Positions 22,871-35,579 of a stretch of 64,000 nt of DNA are shown one piece after another. The notes under the pieces were generated by a model. That model was not told where the DNA came from. It was given only the letters and a program-made list of their open reading frames with translations, and searched no databases. The translations under genes and the position numbers were made by a program. Location: contig NC_079882.1 of assembly GCF_029227915.1 (NCBI RefSeq), forward strand, positions 19,232,501-19,296,500. The letters run 5' to 3'. Within the stretch, counting starts at the first letter, position 1. Each line of letters opens with the position of its first letter. The stretch comes from Hydractinia symbiolongicarpus. Taxonomy: Eukaryota > Cnidaria > Hydrozoa > Anthoathecata > Hydractiniidae.

Positions 22871-23510
22871 TAAATTACACGGTATTGGTTACGGAAAACT
22901 TCAATAATTATAGGAAATACAAACAGTGTCACACTTTGAATATCGTAAACATGGGACAAAGTCGTCAGTTTTTGTAAACCAACCAAGATACGTTATTTCA
23001 GCCAAGCAGCCAATTAATTTGTATTAAAATTCATAGCATGTCGCTCGCTTTTTGCCGTATTCATAAACTCAGGTCCGTGAAGTACAGTTTAACGGTCGCA
23101 GGGCTGAGGGACCATGGTATCCTAATGTTCCTCACCCTTAATAATTTTGTTAGTCGTGTGACGGCACTGACTACAGTGGATCCGCTCTTGATAAAATTTA
23201 ACAGTTAAATATAAAAATGCTGAAACTGAATAAAAATATGAAAACGTCAGGTATGTGTCACAATAATTACATTTGAGTTGGCGATATTTTACCTCATCTT
23301 AATTGCGAAATGTCATACTGATCACATATTTTAATCGCATTTACATGTATCCTTGTTTGAACGTAACATTTCCTAGTGGTGGGAGGGTATTTGAAACTAT
23401 CCATAGTAAATCGGAAATGAGCATGTTTCAAATATCTCGCAACGTTGCAATTTATCGCTTTTTATTTATAATGTATAAATTCTTCAGTTTCATAATTACC
23501 TCCTAGATAT

Positions 23511-23828
23511 TTGTGCAAAGCAGCATTGTTAGAGACATTACAGATGGACAAGGCAGAATACCTTTTTGGTATTCTTCCAATCTCTATTACGGGAATTTTT
23601 GTGGTTGTATCAGCTATGTCGGCTCCAATGCTGCAAACGCATGTATCTTGGAGAGAAATACTGCTTGTTGACAAGGGTCAATTGTCGCATACAGCTATTT
23701 TAAAAGAAGATCTAAATTCTGAAACTACAAAGTTGGTCAATATTATTAAAACAACGGCAATCTGTTGGCTGCTTTTAATCCAGCAAAAAGAAAAGAAAAC
23801 CAAATGGCTGATACTCTACAGCCGGTAG
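23511..23828 (+). other. Unassigned open frame after a good splice-acceptor-like site
   Basis: A 105-codon frame follows TTACCTCCTAG. It includes two hydrophobic stretches (YLFGILPISITGIFVVVSAM and AICWLLLI). The opposite strand is also open over part of it. I recognise no family, and the neighbouring sequence offers no clear partner exon. It may be a lone exon, an old transposon piece or chance. Confidence 0.25.
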
Positions 23829-25430
23829 GTTTCAAAAGCTTTTGTTTTTTTGAAGATGCGTAAATAAGTTCACCAACCTTTAAAACATGTTAGTCGCGCA
23901 TTCTGGTACATCATGACTTGTTAAAAAGGACCATTATTAATGTTATTGAAAACAATTGACATTGCTTGCGAATTAAACAAAACAACCAAATTCCAAATTC
24001 TGCCGTAAAAGCACAAAAAGTTTAAAAAAGCAAAAATATGGCAGTATAGCAATACTTTCATGTTCCAGAAGGCTCAAACATTGATTGTATTTTTAATAAA
24101 ACTTCTGTAATGTCTTAGTTCTCTTATTAGAAAATCTAGCTCTATGAAACGCAGTTATTTAAAACTTGGTACCTACTAGGCAACCTCGATTTCAAGACCA
24201 GTTGTCTCTTTCAGTATATCTGACGGCGAGGCTAGTGAGATGCAAAAAGCCCTGGGGACGAGGTCGAGTACATATGCAGAAATATTGCTCTAAATATATT
24301 AAATCTAAGCAAAGAAAAAAAAACGACAGAATAAACTTTTTTAGCGGTAGGAAATATATTTAGTCAACGAGCAATTAATAAGTCATTCAATTTTTCATTT
24401 GCGGAGTTGTTACAATCGAATCACTCTTAATTGTTTTCAGCACCTTGTTCCATGTGGCCAACACTACATAGCTCAAGCATATTTCGGAACTGTTTTTTCT
24501 TGTTTTTCACTGAACGTTTGTCGCGAGAAATGAATTTTTTTGTTTCACGCGTCCAAAAAAAACAACGCGACCACCAGGATTTATTCATGTCTAGAACAAA
24601 TTTTTAGACATAATTAGACACGGATAGACGACTTGTGAGAACCTGCGAGTACCAAGTTTAAGGGGTTGCGTTTATTTTAGAGTTATTCATTTCGAAATGA
24701 ACTAAATCAACAGACTTTTATGTTGTGACTATTTATCCAATTTGAATTTTTTGATTAGTGAGTTCGACATTTTTCGTCAGATTATAGCAATATCTAACGG
24801 GAGAGTTAAAAAAATAAATTTGAAAAAGATGCTTACAAACCATATCTATATCTTTTTGCTTTTCCAATATCAAATCTAAATCCAGTAACAAAATTAACCC
24901 ATATAAAAGCATAGAAACTCCCCTCACAAGAAGACGTAAGTACAACTAAACTTTGCATACTGCTCATGCCATTAAAAAACTATGGTCGATTTTTTTCTTA
25001 AATATTCCCGCCATTCGAAAAATCGATCCAGTCCACACAACAAAAATAAAGACGCGCAATCTTTTTACGTAGAATCAATACCATCTTTCTAACGTGCACA
25101 GTGAAGCAGATGATGCAACCTTGTCACCAGGTGTTGGTTAGCCTTGTTAATCTGAAAAAAGTTCTGTCCAATTATAAAACACCTAACAAGCCCTGGGTAT
25201 GAGGTTGAAAATGATAAAGATGTTGTCAAGTTGATGAAGTTGCATACTTGGTCGACTTACAAATTTTGAACAATTTCTTGCGGAAGAAATTTTTGCGGAA
25301 CTAGTATTTAATTAAAAATTTTAGAATTCGATCATTCGTTAAATTTTTTTTGGGTAAAATTTCTTGTAACCGCACCGCAAAATTTTTCATTTCTTTGTAC
25401 TAAGATTTTCTTTAGGGCCTAATACAAGTG

Positions 25431-25796
25431 AATTTTTTCTGTGAACTATGTTAGACAAATATCTGAACTCACGGCTTCCAATGAATTTTAATAGTAACTG
25501 CTAAGTTATCTTGTCTGTCAGAAATATATATGGCATCGCTCTAATTAACTACTTGTTAAACAAGTCGTTTAGTAGTCAGACAATACCACTGAATGGAGTG
25601 ACAACATTATATTAATTTTTTCTGTGAACTATGTTAGACAAATATCTGAACTCACGGCTTCCAATGAATTTTAATAGTAACTGCTAAGTTATCTTGTCTG
25701 TCAGAAATATATATGGCATCGCTCTAATTAACTACTTGTTAAACAAGTCGTTTAGTAGTCAGACAATACCACTGAATGGAGTGACAACATTATATT
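25431..25796. repeat. Perfect 183-bp tandem duplication
   Basis: The 183 bases at 25431-25613 are repeated directly at 25614-25796, with no difference that I can see. Identity on this scale in otherwise diverged intergenic DNA means either a very recent duplication or an assembly artefact. The unit contains no gene that I recognise. Confidence 0.95.
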
Positions 25797-26251
25797 AAAA
25801 AAAGTTCTCTGCAGCAGTATTTGTACTTACAACGTTATTATGAGCTCAATCTGAGTCCACTGCACGTCCTGCATAGAAAACCTTTTAACCTTCATTTGTC
25901 CAGGGGATAACAAACTAAACTATGGCAATAAAGTGTGTAAATGCACAGCCATTTTAAACACACAAGAGACGCGTATAAATAAAGGACATAAAGGTTATTC
26001 TAAAAAAATTTTCCAAACGGCAATTAACAATAATTTTTAAAATGTGTAGTTATCGTCGAAAGACATGAGTTGTAGCGCATTCACTAACAAAATTTAATGT
26101 CTTGTATACGAGAAAAATGACATTCAAAAAAGGGGGTTCCTTATCGCCCATTAAAATTAACATATCCCATAGTTTTTAATTACAGATAATATTTTCATCA
26201 AAAAGAATAGCTAATCACTTAAAAGTAAGCTATGGTTTCTTCCCTTTTTTA

Positions 26252-28398
26252 TTAAAGTTTAAAAGGTCTTATTTCTCCTGATCTTCTATGAGCAAAGCAG
26301 TGAAAGAAAAACAGATAATCGGACTTTGTAACACAAAAGTAAGTCATTATATTTTGCTCTCCCACTACTCTTCCGTAAGAATGAAAAGATAAATTATGCT
26401 GTTTCACAAATAATGATGACAATATTTCCTTAAACGGTAGTATTGACGAGCAACTCATTAATGACGGTAATTCTTTCGAATCCTGATCACGTTTCCTCCT
26501 CAGCGCCAGATGGGAAGATGAGGATTTTTGTTGTATACAATTTTGTATTAATATACAATACGTCATGCATCCTGCCAATATATGTCCTTTACCAGGTAAA
26601 TAACAGACAATTCAATTGATTTGAGATGACAGGTCCTAACATCAGATATTGCAGGGTAACCTGATTTTATTTTTTCTGCATCTTTTTATGCAATCAGACA
26701 ACAACAAAAAGTGTTTTTCAGGTAAACAAGTGAATTTTTTTGATTTTTAAAAAAATGGAAACTATTTTCAAGGGGATCAGATTGGAAGGTGATAGTTACT
26801 ACAGCTGAACAAAATATTTTCCTTTTTAACAAAATTTTTAAATACATTTATGATAAAAGTATAATTTTCTTTACTCATCAATCATCACCTATATACATTA
26901 ATAATGATCTTAGCACCTAAAATGTTTCTTCACCATAAGTTTGGAAATTTTTTTGAGAACCATTCCAAATATCCTAAAAAATAAACAAAAAACATTAATT
27001 AAGGTGAAGTTTCCTAGAATGTTAGTGTCAGTTTTCCTGGATAGTGTTTGTCCTTTTTTGTTAAAAATGGTTATTACCTGTCACTTGAAGGTTGCCATAT
27101 CCTGCTTGTTCTAGTTTCAGTTCCTTCTCCATGTAACCTTTCTTCTGTTGCAACATCCACATAGCTTTCTTCACATTGCAGTTAATACTGACAACGCAAC
27201 TATCGTAAGTTTTGAACAATCTGTCATTGTTATACCCGTGTTGGATTTTATAAGCCAGTGCTGATTTGCAGATTTTTATTTCGTTTAACCTTTGAGAGAG
27301 TGCGTAAAGTTTAAATCCAGTGTGTTCGATTGCTTTCTTTAATTTGTCGGTGTAGCACGTTCCTACAAATAAAATAGACGAAGCTGTAAATATTTGAACA
27401 AAAATACAATTAGACATTTGAAACAAACTAGTAAAAATATAGAGTATGGACCTTTAATAATTTTCTTTATATTCTTACCATTATATTCTCTTATAATTTC
27501 ATATTTGGTGAAATGAGACACTTTCAATAGATGGGCATCAACATTACAACTGCATAATGTTCCGACTGTTGTTGATGTTGTAGTTGAGATATCGGGTTCA
27601 CTGTTTCCACAAATACTGCGTTTGAACTGAGTTAAAACACTAGATTCAAGAACATCATCAATTTCCTGTGCCAAAAAGGCATTTTGGGCATCTCCTGAAA
27701 TTCCAACAAGTTCTGCGAAAGTAACATCTCCGACGCCAATGGCGATTATAGAAATTCCTTTGGCTCGTATAGCCGCTGCAGTTGCATTCGGTCCATTTAA
27801 GTCTTTTCCCCTATTGGCTTTGCCATCTGAAATAAGAACCAAGATTTTGTGATGTGGTTGGTTTCGCTCGCCACATCCTCGCTCTCTCAGCAATTCATCT
27901 CCTTTCTCCAGTCCATCTTGTGTATTTGTGAGTTTGCCATCAATTCTTTGCAGGGTGTTAATGGCTGTGTTCATTGATGAACTAGTGGAATGTTCATCAC
28001 AGTGAATTCTTTTTGTTGCAGCATCAGCATATGTAACTAACCCAACTCGATGCTGGCCAAATTCGTCATTCTTTGCAAGTACATTGACAATTTTATTTGT
28101 TAAACTTTTCGCTCTTGAGAAATGTAAGTCACTTATCGTTTCAGATGTGTCAAGAACGATTATGACTTCATTAAATTTACATTCTAAAAATATACAGACA
28201 GGGATTATACTAAAAAACCGACGTTGGCTGTGTCATCAAAATAACAGTCATCCTATACTAAATATGAAACAACAAAAAATAAATATAATATATAAAAATA
28301 AATATAATATATAAAAATAAATACATACGTGGTCGCTGTGCTAGTATAGTGCATGTGAAATTGACAAAAAGAAACAAAATGATCCATCGTCCGTCCAT
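26252..28398 (-). CDS. Secreted von Willebrand factor A-domain protein (4 exons)
   Basis: Exons on the minus strand are 28398-28329, 28183-27479, 27362-27078 and 26571-26252. All junctions are phase 1 with GT-AG sites, giving 459 aa. Exon 1 encodes a signal peptide (MDGRWIILFLFVNFTCTILA). Exon 2 encodes a vWA domain: VIIVLDTSETIS (MIDAS region, residues 35-39), HRVGLVTYAD, LTNTQDGL, ILVLISDG and ISIIAIGVGD. A Thr-rich linker and a Cys-containing C-terminal part follow (exons 3 and 4). The third MIDAS position is Thr where Ser is usual. Such proteins generally act in extracellular matrix or adhesion through metal-dependent binding. Exon 4 is the least certain; its stop overlaps an AATAAA signal. 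The exact orthologue is unknown. Confidence 0.8.
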
Positions 28399-29190
28399 AG
28401 TTGTTTTTTAACCTTTGTATCTATCTACTCCTAATATTTATTTACTGATCTCTATCGACGATCTTAAAGATAAAAAGAAAAAAAGAACTACTTATAACCA
28501 ATCAACTTCCCGTTGTTATGTAAAGAGCGTTATATAACAAGCGAGACAAAGTAATAAGCTATAATTGATGTGTATACTCAATCTATAATTTGTTGTATTT
28601 ATAGCTGTGTCCGGTATTAGACTGAATACATGTTTGTTACGATGGAATTTCACAGAGATAGGATTTTATGGATTCAGGTTATGAAACTGCTACTTCTTTG
28701 AAGAATGTAATTGCAAAAATTTGAACTATTTTGCAGTTTTTTGTTGTGCAAATTTCCAGTGTTACGACAGAGCAGAACAGCCCACGTCTGTATAACAATA
28801 TTTATAAAGTACTAAATACAAAATCTTGTTAACCCTAAATTATAACAGTAAATATCACACTTTTTTAGTCTCTTAGAATATTAGGCTTCAAAGAGAAGGG
28901 GGTTATAAAGAATAAGGTGATGAATTGGGTACCTCAGTGAAAATAACACAAAAATAACTGGCTTAATCTTCCCGTTTTTAATGTGCAAATTTAGTTTTCA
29001 TTAGGCACGCTTTTTCTCGTCAGGGAGTTCACAAGTTTTCCAAATTTTGTATGCGAACATGCGCCACATCAATTCTGCTGAAGATTTGTCAATAAACGTG
29101 TTGTATTTTGCACAAATAGTTTTAAAAAAATTAGTTTCAAGACAAAGTGCAACTACAAAAATAGTTAGCTGCAGAACGCATAAAAGTGTA

Positions 29191-29414
29191 AAGGTGGATT
29201 TCCACTCAAAAGTAAAACAAATTGGAATGAAACAAGAAAAATACTTAAATTTGATTGGCTATCTGCTAATTATTCCTTTGTTTTAATTTTTACTGTTCCT
29301 GTCCGGAAGAAAAGTTGAAACAATTTCAACTATTAGTTTGGATCGGAACGAAATATACAGTTATCCTTTTCATTTCGATCTGCTCCATTTCCTTTTTATG
29401 TGGAAATCTACCTT
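29191..29414. mobile_element. Fold-back element with AAGGTGGATTTCCAC ends
   Basis: AAGGTGGATTTCCAC at 29191-29205 matches the reverse complement of 29400-29414 (GTGGAAATCTACCTT) at 14 of 15 bases. TTAA/TA-like bases border the ends. The 224-bp interior is non-coding. It is a probable MITE of unassigned superfamily. Confidence 0.6.
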
Positions 29415-29612
29415 AACGTGGTTCTAAATTTAAGAAACACGACAAAGTTGAACTCAGGTGGTGATTAATTTTAACACGATTCTAACAAATGTGCAGAAAT
29501 TGATATTTATTTTGATTCTTTACATATTTTTATTATATTTTTATATTTTATAATATTAACAACTGAACTCTTATGTTGGGTTGATGAAAATGAAATGAAC
29601 TCAGAGTACAGA

Positions 29613-29725
29613 CCCAAACCTCGTACCCAGGGTCTTGTTGCCGCTGGGCCGTTATTACGGAGTGGCTAACAATGCCGCTATCAGCTTTATCAACAAGGCA
29701 AAATGCTCTGGGAACGAGGTTGTAT
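29613..29725. repeat. CCTCGTNCCCAGGG repeat with inverted ends
   Basis: The left end AACCTCGTACCCAGGGTCTTG is mirrored on the right by TGCTCTGGGAACGAGGTT. Related pieces occur at about 24177-24265 (GCCCTGGGGACGAGG) and about 25190-25206. This looks like one dispersed short-repeat family in the genome. Confidence 0.5.
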
Positions 29726-32094
29726 AGACTCTTACTTTCTTCTAATTAGTCTCGTTAAATAGTGCTCATTTTCAGAAAAACTCCAGGCGATGATGTGTAC
29801 GTGAAAGACAATGTAGTAGCATCATGACATTATAATATGATGGGAAACAATTTTGGGTAGCATGAATTTTTAAATAATAACAAAGATCCTTTCTGTGTTT
29901 GATGTCTTGTCAAAAGTTTTATCGACGGAATAAACAACTAACATGTGAAAAGTAACATAATTTTAACATATCATCGAAGGAAAGAAGAGTAATTCCACAG
30001 AAATTCGATTTATTTTATTATAGGATGTATTTAAGCAAACCAAATTACGTTCAATATGTATTCAGGATGACAGGTCAGGCAAAAAAAACATTAACAAGAT
30101 ATGTCCTGCAGGATTCAAATTATATGTTGGTAGAACAAAAGCCATTTACCGCCGTTTGTAGCATCTTATAAAAGCATACGTAATAATCTGTGTAATTTAA
30201 ATTGTTACGCAGGAGATGCTGAACTATGAGAAAGTGGTGAGAAAACGGTTTCTTCACTCTGTTTTATTTATTATGAAATAAAAGGTGAGATAAAAAGAAA
30301 GTTCATTTCCAAAATTAAAACATATCAGTTTTAACAGTTACTTTAGATTACTTCTGTCAAATTTTCAATTATCAATTTCTGTCAATCTAACATAATAATT
30401 ACTCTCCATATATTTTTGACTTTAACAACAATTGAATAAAATATATGAATATTGACGTATCCTTCCTCGTAACCCTTTTCTTTCACATGTTAGAACCATA
30501 AAACAAACACCGTTTCCTTTATAGGACACATGTGTTGTCAATACTTGGTAATTGTTTGCCTTTAACCTTACCCCAAACACGTATTCCCTACCATCCTTGC
30601 ATAATGTTGTAATCCCGAAATATTTACGTGTGTTGTGTGTGCTATTTTTCAGGCTGTTCTACAAAGTTTCCCCCAAGCGAGTTGAGAATTTGTAAAGTTA
30701 AAATTAGGGTGCACGTAAAGTGTGGGAAAAGGCCGAATAGTAGCCTCAAAATTCGATGAAAGTTATGCAATGCTCCCTGAAATAAACTGTATTTAATTTT
30801 AAAAGAACTATAAGATGGCATCAACCATTTTTTAAATTTATTTTAACTTCATTATTTTTTGATGAAACATTCTGAGCACCACATAAATGCTCGTATAACT
30901 TTTAAATTAAGCTGTTTTAACAGCGCCGAGCAGTAAAATCTGACTCTTTATGGTAAAAAGCATATACTAAGCTGCACATGTTTTTTTTAAAAAAAATATA
31001 GATGTGTGTTTTTTCTTATGGGTATTTTAATTAGACAGTCTTTCAGGCCTCATTAATCTCAAAGTGATGCGACTGCTTTTTAAAAGGTAAAAAACAGGAT
31101 CATTTTTAATCTTATCCCTATAGCTCACAAAGCAACGTTCCCAATAAGCATATCCCAGCCTGATATTCTTATAAAAGAAAAACGTGTAGTTAAAGCCATT
31201 TATTTTGTCAATACTAATTAACAAAAATTCCCAAAAACATATCTTCGCAAATTGAGACAGCGGATATTAACGCATTTTGCGAAAAGCACAAAAATTCGTG
31301 AATTTTAATTCCCGCGAAAATTTATTTCATTAAGGTAGATGAAGCTGCTATAAGAAGTAAGTTGAGCATTCTACTTTAGCACCCCGGCGTTATACAAGAT
31401 TAATACACTAGGTGATTGTCTATCTGAAGTGTTTTTTGTAATTAGCAAGATCGGTCATCGACAGTCAGCATTTTCAAATTGAAGTGCATTATGAAAGACA
31501 CCGAAGTTTGAAACTTCAATATATATTCACAAGAAAAATGTAAACATGTGGTTTTATATGACGCTCAGTGTCAACTTGTTAGTCACCGTGTTTTTTAATC
31601 AATTAGTTATGACCAGCCTCCGTCTTTTAATTGGTTTGAGGAAAAATATAAACAGTAACAAAACCATTTAAAACAAGATACTGTGATAATATTAATTGCC
31701 AATCCTAATTAAATTAATAACATAACTGTCATCTTCACTTCACATCGATGACATGCGCACAAAAGGCGTCATTTACGATGTGTATTTAACGATGTTTTAA
31801 GAAAAACACTTCCCTTGCTTCACACTATTTCTCGATCAAAAGGGAAAAATTTTACTTACGTTACAATATTTGAATTAAATTGCTAAATTTCTTGAATAAC
31901 TAAATTAGAAATTTGTAAACTCTGAGGAACTGATAAATTGACAATCAAACATACACAACTGGACACCTTATAGCGGACACATCTTCATAGTAGAAGTTAT
32001 ATCAAGGTCAAAATTACATTGCCCACTAGAACTGCTATAAAACAATCCTTAAGTTTGTCTAAAAAAGATAATTTCTTTTCACTTCTTAAATCGT

Positions 32095-32220
32095 TACCTT
32101 ATCGTACAAAACTTAGTCGGACAAAATTTTAGTTGGACGAAAATAATAGTCGGACATAATTTTAGTCACTTCCAAAAAATTTAGTCACTTTTGTCCGACT
32201 AAGTTTTGTCCGATAAGGTA
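32095..32220. mobile_element. 126-bp MITE with near-perfect 32-bp inverted arms
   Basis: The arm at 32095-32126 (TACCTTATCGTACAAAACTT...) matches the reverse complement of 32189-32220 at 31 of 32 bases. If the outer TA pair is the target site, the ends are CCTTATCG. Short AGTCGGAC and TTTAGTCAC words repeat inside. This is a compact non-autonomous DNA element that appears young, given its arm identity. Confidence 0.85.
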
Positions 32221-33308
32221 TTTTATTTTTTTAGCCTGCTTTTCCGTTTTTTAGCCTGCTTTTTCCTTTTTAAGTGCTATAAAAATTAAAAACACACGCT
32301 TCAATAGATTTTTTCAAGGCCATTCATACATTTTCGCGTAAAGGCAAGATGCCTTTTATGTGAACTTAAGATACCTTAAGATTAGCAATAAACGCACTAA
32401 AACAACCAAATCAGATAAGTTTTATTAAAGAAAGAAGACATGGCAGAAAGAATTCCCCATTTTTCATTTTCTTGCAAATCATACGGAAAGGAATTCACCT
32501 GCCACAGTCGATAAAAACTGTATGGCATTTGTTTTTGGAGCTTTAAGATTTCGTGCATAGTTAACACCATTGCAAACAGAGAAACAGACGGACTGTGGCT
32601 ATTATAAAAAAAGACAATAAAGAGGTGCTCAATTAGGAGAGAACTGAATCCCTATTCTCCACACTGTTTGGACATTTATTCCACCTGTGCCTCGCCTCAT
32701 GTCTAGCAGTGTGTCGCTAAATTGGCATAACTTAAAGGACAGTAAGTTTACCAAGAGCTCACATACTTTATCATACTAAAAATTGTCCCTGTAAACTGTT
32801 CGTTGTGATCTCTCTCAGGCGTCTCTTAACAAGTTATTATAAACAAAAGTCAATCATGTTGTTATTACAAAATTTGTCTTCTCTAATAATTTTTTTATAA
32901 AATGTTGCTATAAAAATAAAATAAATAAATGAAAATACCGAATTTATAGTTCTTATAGCATAAAAGAACAGCAACACAGCAAACAAACAAACAAACAAAA
33001 AAAAAACAAAAAAACGTACGCTTCCTGAAATGGGTTTGCGAAATGATTTGATTTTAACTACGTCAGTTAAAAATCAAAGAACAACCAAAGAACAAAATAA
33101 ATGCTTGACAGGAAATTTTATTTATGTACAACTTATCATTAGTTACCATTTTTAAATTGAACACGAATTATTGGTGTCCCACCATACATCTCTTTGACAG
33201 ACTCACAATTTAAGATGCAAATAAAGTCATCGACATTAAAAAATACTAAGAAGTACCTAAAAAACAGTTTTGCATGGCATTTACGCTCCTCAATTTTTCC
33301 ACACGACA

Positions 33309-35579
33309 TCAAATTGGACTACTAGGTGTCGACTCGTCGTTGTTTCTCGTTTGGTTAGCGTTTCCACAACAACAAAATCTCTTTAAGAAAACGATAAACG
33401 GTCGGGCAATGAAAGTAGTTCCAATTACACCAAAGTACCAACCATACACTACAAACTAAAATAAAATATTTGTACTAAGGGACATGGTCAATTTGAATGC
33501 AAAGGTGAAACTTTTCACCTTTTGAATTTTTTTATGTCTACTCCGATAAGGTTTTCGTTATTATTCTCGATAGAAGCTTTAATCTGTCATCATTTGTCAA
33601 GAAGACAAAATTATCTTCAATCAATTCCTTTTTTAGAACTAAAGTTTAGATGAAAATAGGTCAAATTTATATAATGATAAAAAGAAGGGCACATCACAAT
33701 TAACTGTCTGAACATGACTCGTGTAATTATACCTTTAGTTTTGTCGGTAAAAAAACAGGACCATTTCATCTTAATCCAGAAAGCAACGTTTAAGTTTTTT
33801 GTTTTTGCAGCTTTCTTTTTATAAGCAACGTGAGGCTTAAATTTTATAAATTTTAAGCAACTAATAAGCCAGATGGGTCAATTAAACAATGTAACAACAA
33901 CAAATTAATCATGAACTTCAGTACTATCTTTACATGTCGGGTTCCATAACATAAAGTCCCATGCCGTTTGATTTACGTGAGTGACAGATCAGCAAATGAA
34001 CAGTAAATAGTCTTACCTGTTTTCTTATGTCCAGATCAAGACCATTTTTATCAGTGACAATAAACGTTAGAAGGCTTTGCATAGCGAGAGCAATAAACGT
34101 ATTCCAACCAAAAATAAGAGCATAACCTTTAAGTTCCACGTAAAGAGCAATTTGATAACTAAATAGGAGAAAAAAGAAGCTTAGGCCGAGTTTTTAAGGA
34201 ACCTCGTATAGAATTCACCTCACAAGCGATTCACATTTTATAGGTTGCACTGCGCATGCGTAGCAACTTTAACGCATGTGTACACACAAAAAATATCCAA
34301 TGCAAGTGACGCTATTTCACATGGGTTAAAATTTTCTTATTAGGTAATGTCGATATCGGATTCATGGGAAATGTAAAAGGGACGATGGTTAAATTATTTA
34401 ACAAAATAGCAAATGATATAGTCACTAAAAAATTTAGGCAATCTAAAACCATACTGACCTAGCCACTGTCAATACGAACGCATAAGATGCTCTGAAGATG
34501 ACGTAGTTCACATACGCTATCCACACGTTCTCTGTATACGCCATTATCAAAAGCAGACCTGTGTCTAGCAGCGAAATTAAACCAATCAGAACTTCAGAAA
34601 CGACGCCATTCCATTGCACTTTAATCAAAGAAAACAGAAAAACAAGCAACGCGCTAAAGAGAGTTCCACACGCAAACACTCCTCCGTTGTAAACTTTTTT
34701 AGAGTGACTACCGGTGATGTGTGACCACAAGTTCATCACGTAGTCCTCGACTTGCAGACCACCGCACATAGCAAACGCCCACCATAATGACCACATAAGC
34801 AAATACTTGTTACTATACGACGTCTTGAACGCAGTAAACATTCGTTTCAACGTTAACTTCCACAAAACAGAACAGGATGATTTAGGAATAGAAGAGTCTA
34901 AGCCATCCAGCTGATCACGGTTAGCGACCAGGTCATTTTCAGTAACATTAGCGCTACTACTGCTTTCGTTTTCAAAAACTTGGTACGTGTTTTCACTAAG
35001 TGAAAATACGTTACCGCCAACTTTAGGCAGGAAAAATGAGACTATCACAGCGACGGATACACTACCGAACGAAATGTAATTTAAGACTAAGTAGTTTGTC
35101 GTGCCAGTCGAAATCAAAATCTGTCCTATTACATCAGAAAGTCCTTTCCCCAACAACGTAGCGACGCGCGTGTAACTGCTCACTTGTCTATAGCGACTCT
35201 CAACCACAACTGCGTATATGTAAGAATAATACGCGATTTCTGCAGCACTTGCCAAACCGTATGTGACCTGCATCAGTTGCATCATGGGAATTCCGTTTCC
35301 CCATATCAATAAAATCCTTGTGCAAAGATACGCGAGTGACTCAATGACAATGAGCGGTTTATAACGTAGAAAATCTGTCAACAGAAACATGAGTACCAAA
35401 AACACTAAGTAAGCATATGTCGAGTACGGGTAGATTTTATCTGAAATGTCTTTCTCATCGAGGTGTTTGTATGAACTGTTCAAGAAAGGTGTTAGGAAGG
35501 ATTCCGATGGTTTCATATCTTTGAAGAAGCCATACAAGCACAACGTAGATGTAGGAACCAGCCAGCTTCGTGATTCCAT
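33309..35579 (-). CDS. SLC19-family transporter (thiamine/reduced-folate carrier-like), 3 exons
   Basis: Exons on the minus strand are 35579-34459, 34158-34017 and 33455-33309, joined in phases 2 and 0, giving 469 aa. The start chosen is the ATG of MESRSWLVPT; the frame is open slightly upstream without another ATG. The N-terminus shows the family signature CLYGFFKDMKPSESFLTPFL at about residues 15-34. TM4 has the YGLASAAEIAYYSYIY stretch. Exon 2 contains LKGYALIFGWNTFIALAMQ and exon 3 the last membrane segment (FVVYGWYFGVIG). About 12 hydrophobic segments with a Ser/Asp-rich central loop (about 205-240) match the family. It is a plasma-membrane importer, probably of thiamine or folate. The substrate is not decidable by eye; vertebrate SLC19A1 also carries cyclic dinucleotides. 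Confidence 0.92.

Larger units (their letters stand above)
28399..33308. other. Gene-poor intergenic region
   Basis: I find no supported gene between the vWA gene start and the SLC19 gene end. The interval contains repeat elements, listed separately (29191-29414, 29613-29725, about 31245-31337 and 32095-32220), and low-complexity A/AAC tracts near 32980-33015. Confidence 0.5.

Noticed and set aside
27363-27481. Read-through of vWA exon 2 into its intron giving a longer ORF
   Set aside because: A GGTAAGA donor at 27478 and an in-phase acceptor at 27363 give a better model with conserved domain spacing.
32980-33015. A/AAC-rich tract as a retroposon poly(A) tail
   Set aside because: No retroposed coding or SINE body precedes it; it is treated as low complexity.
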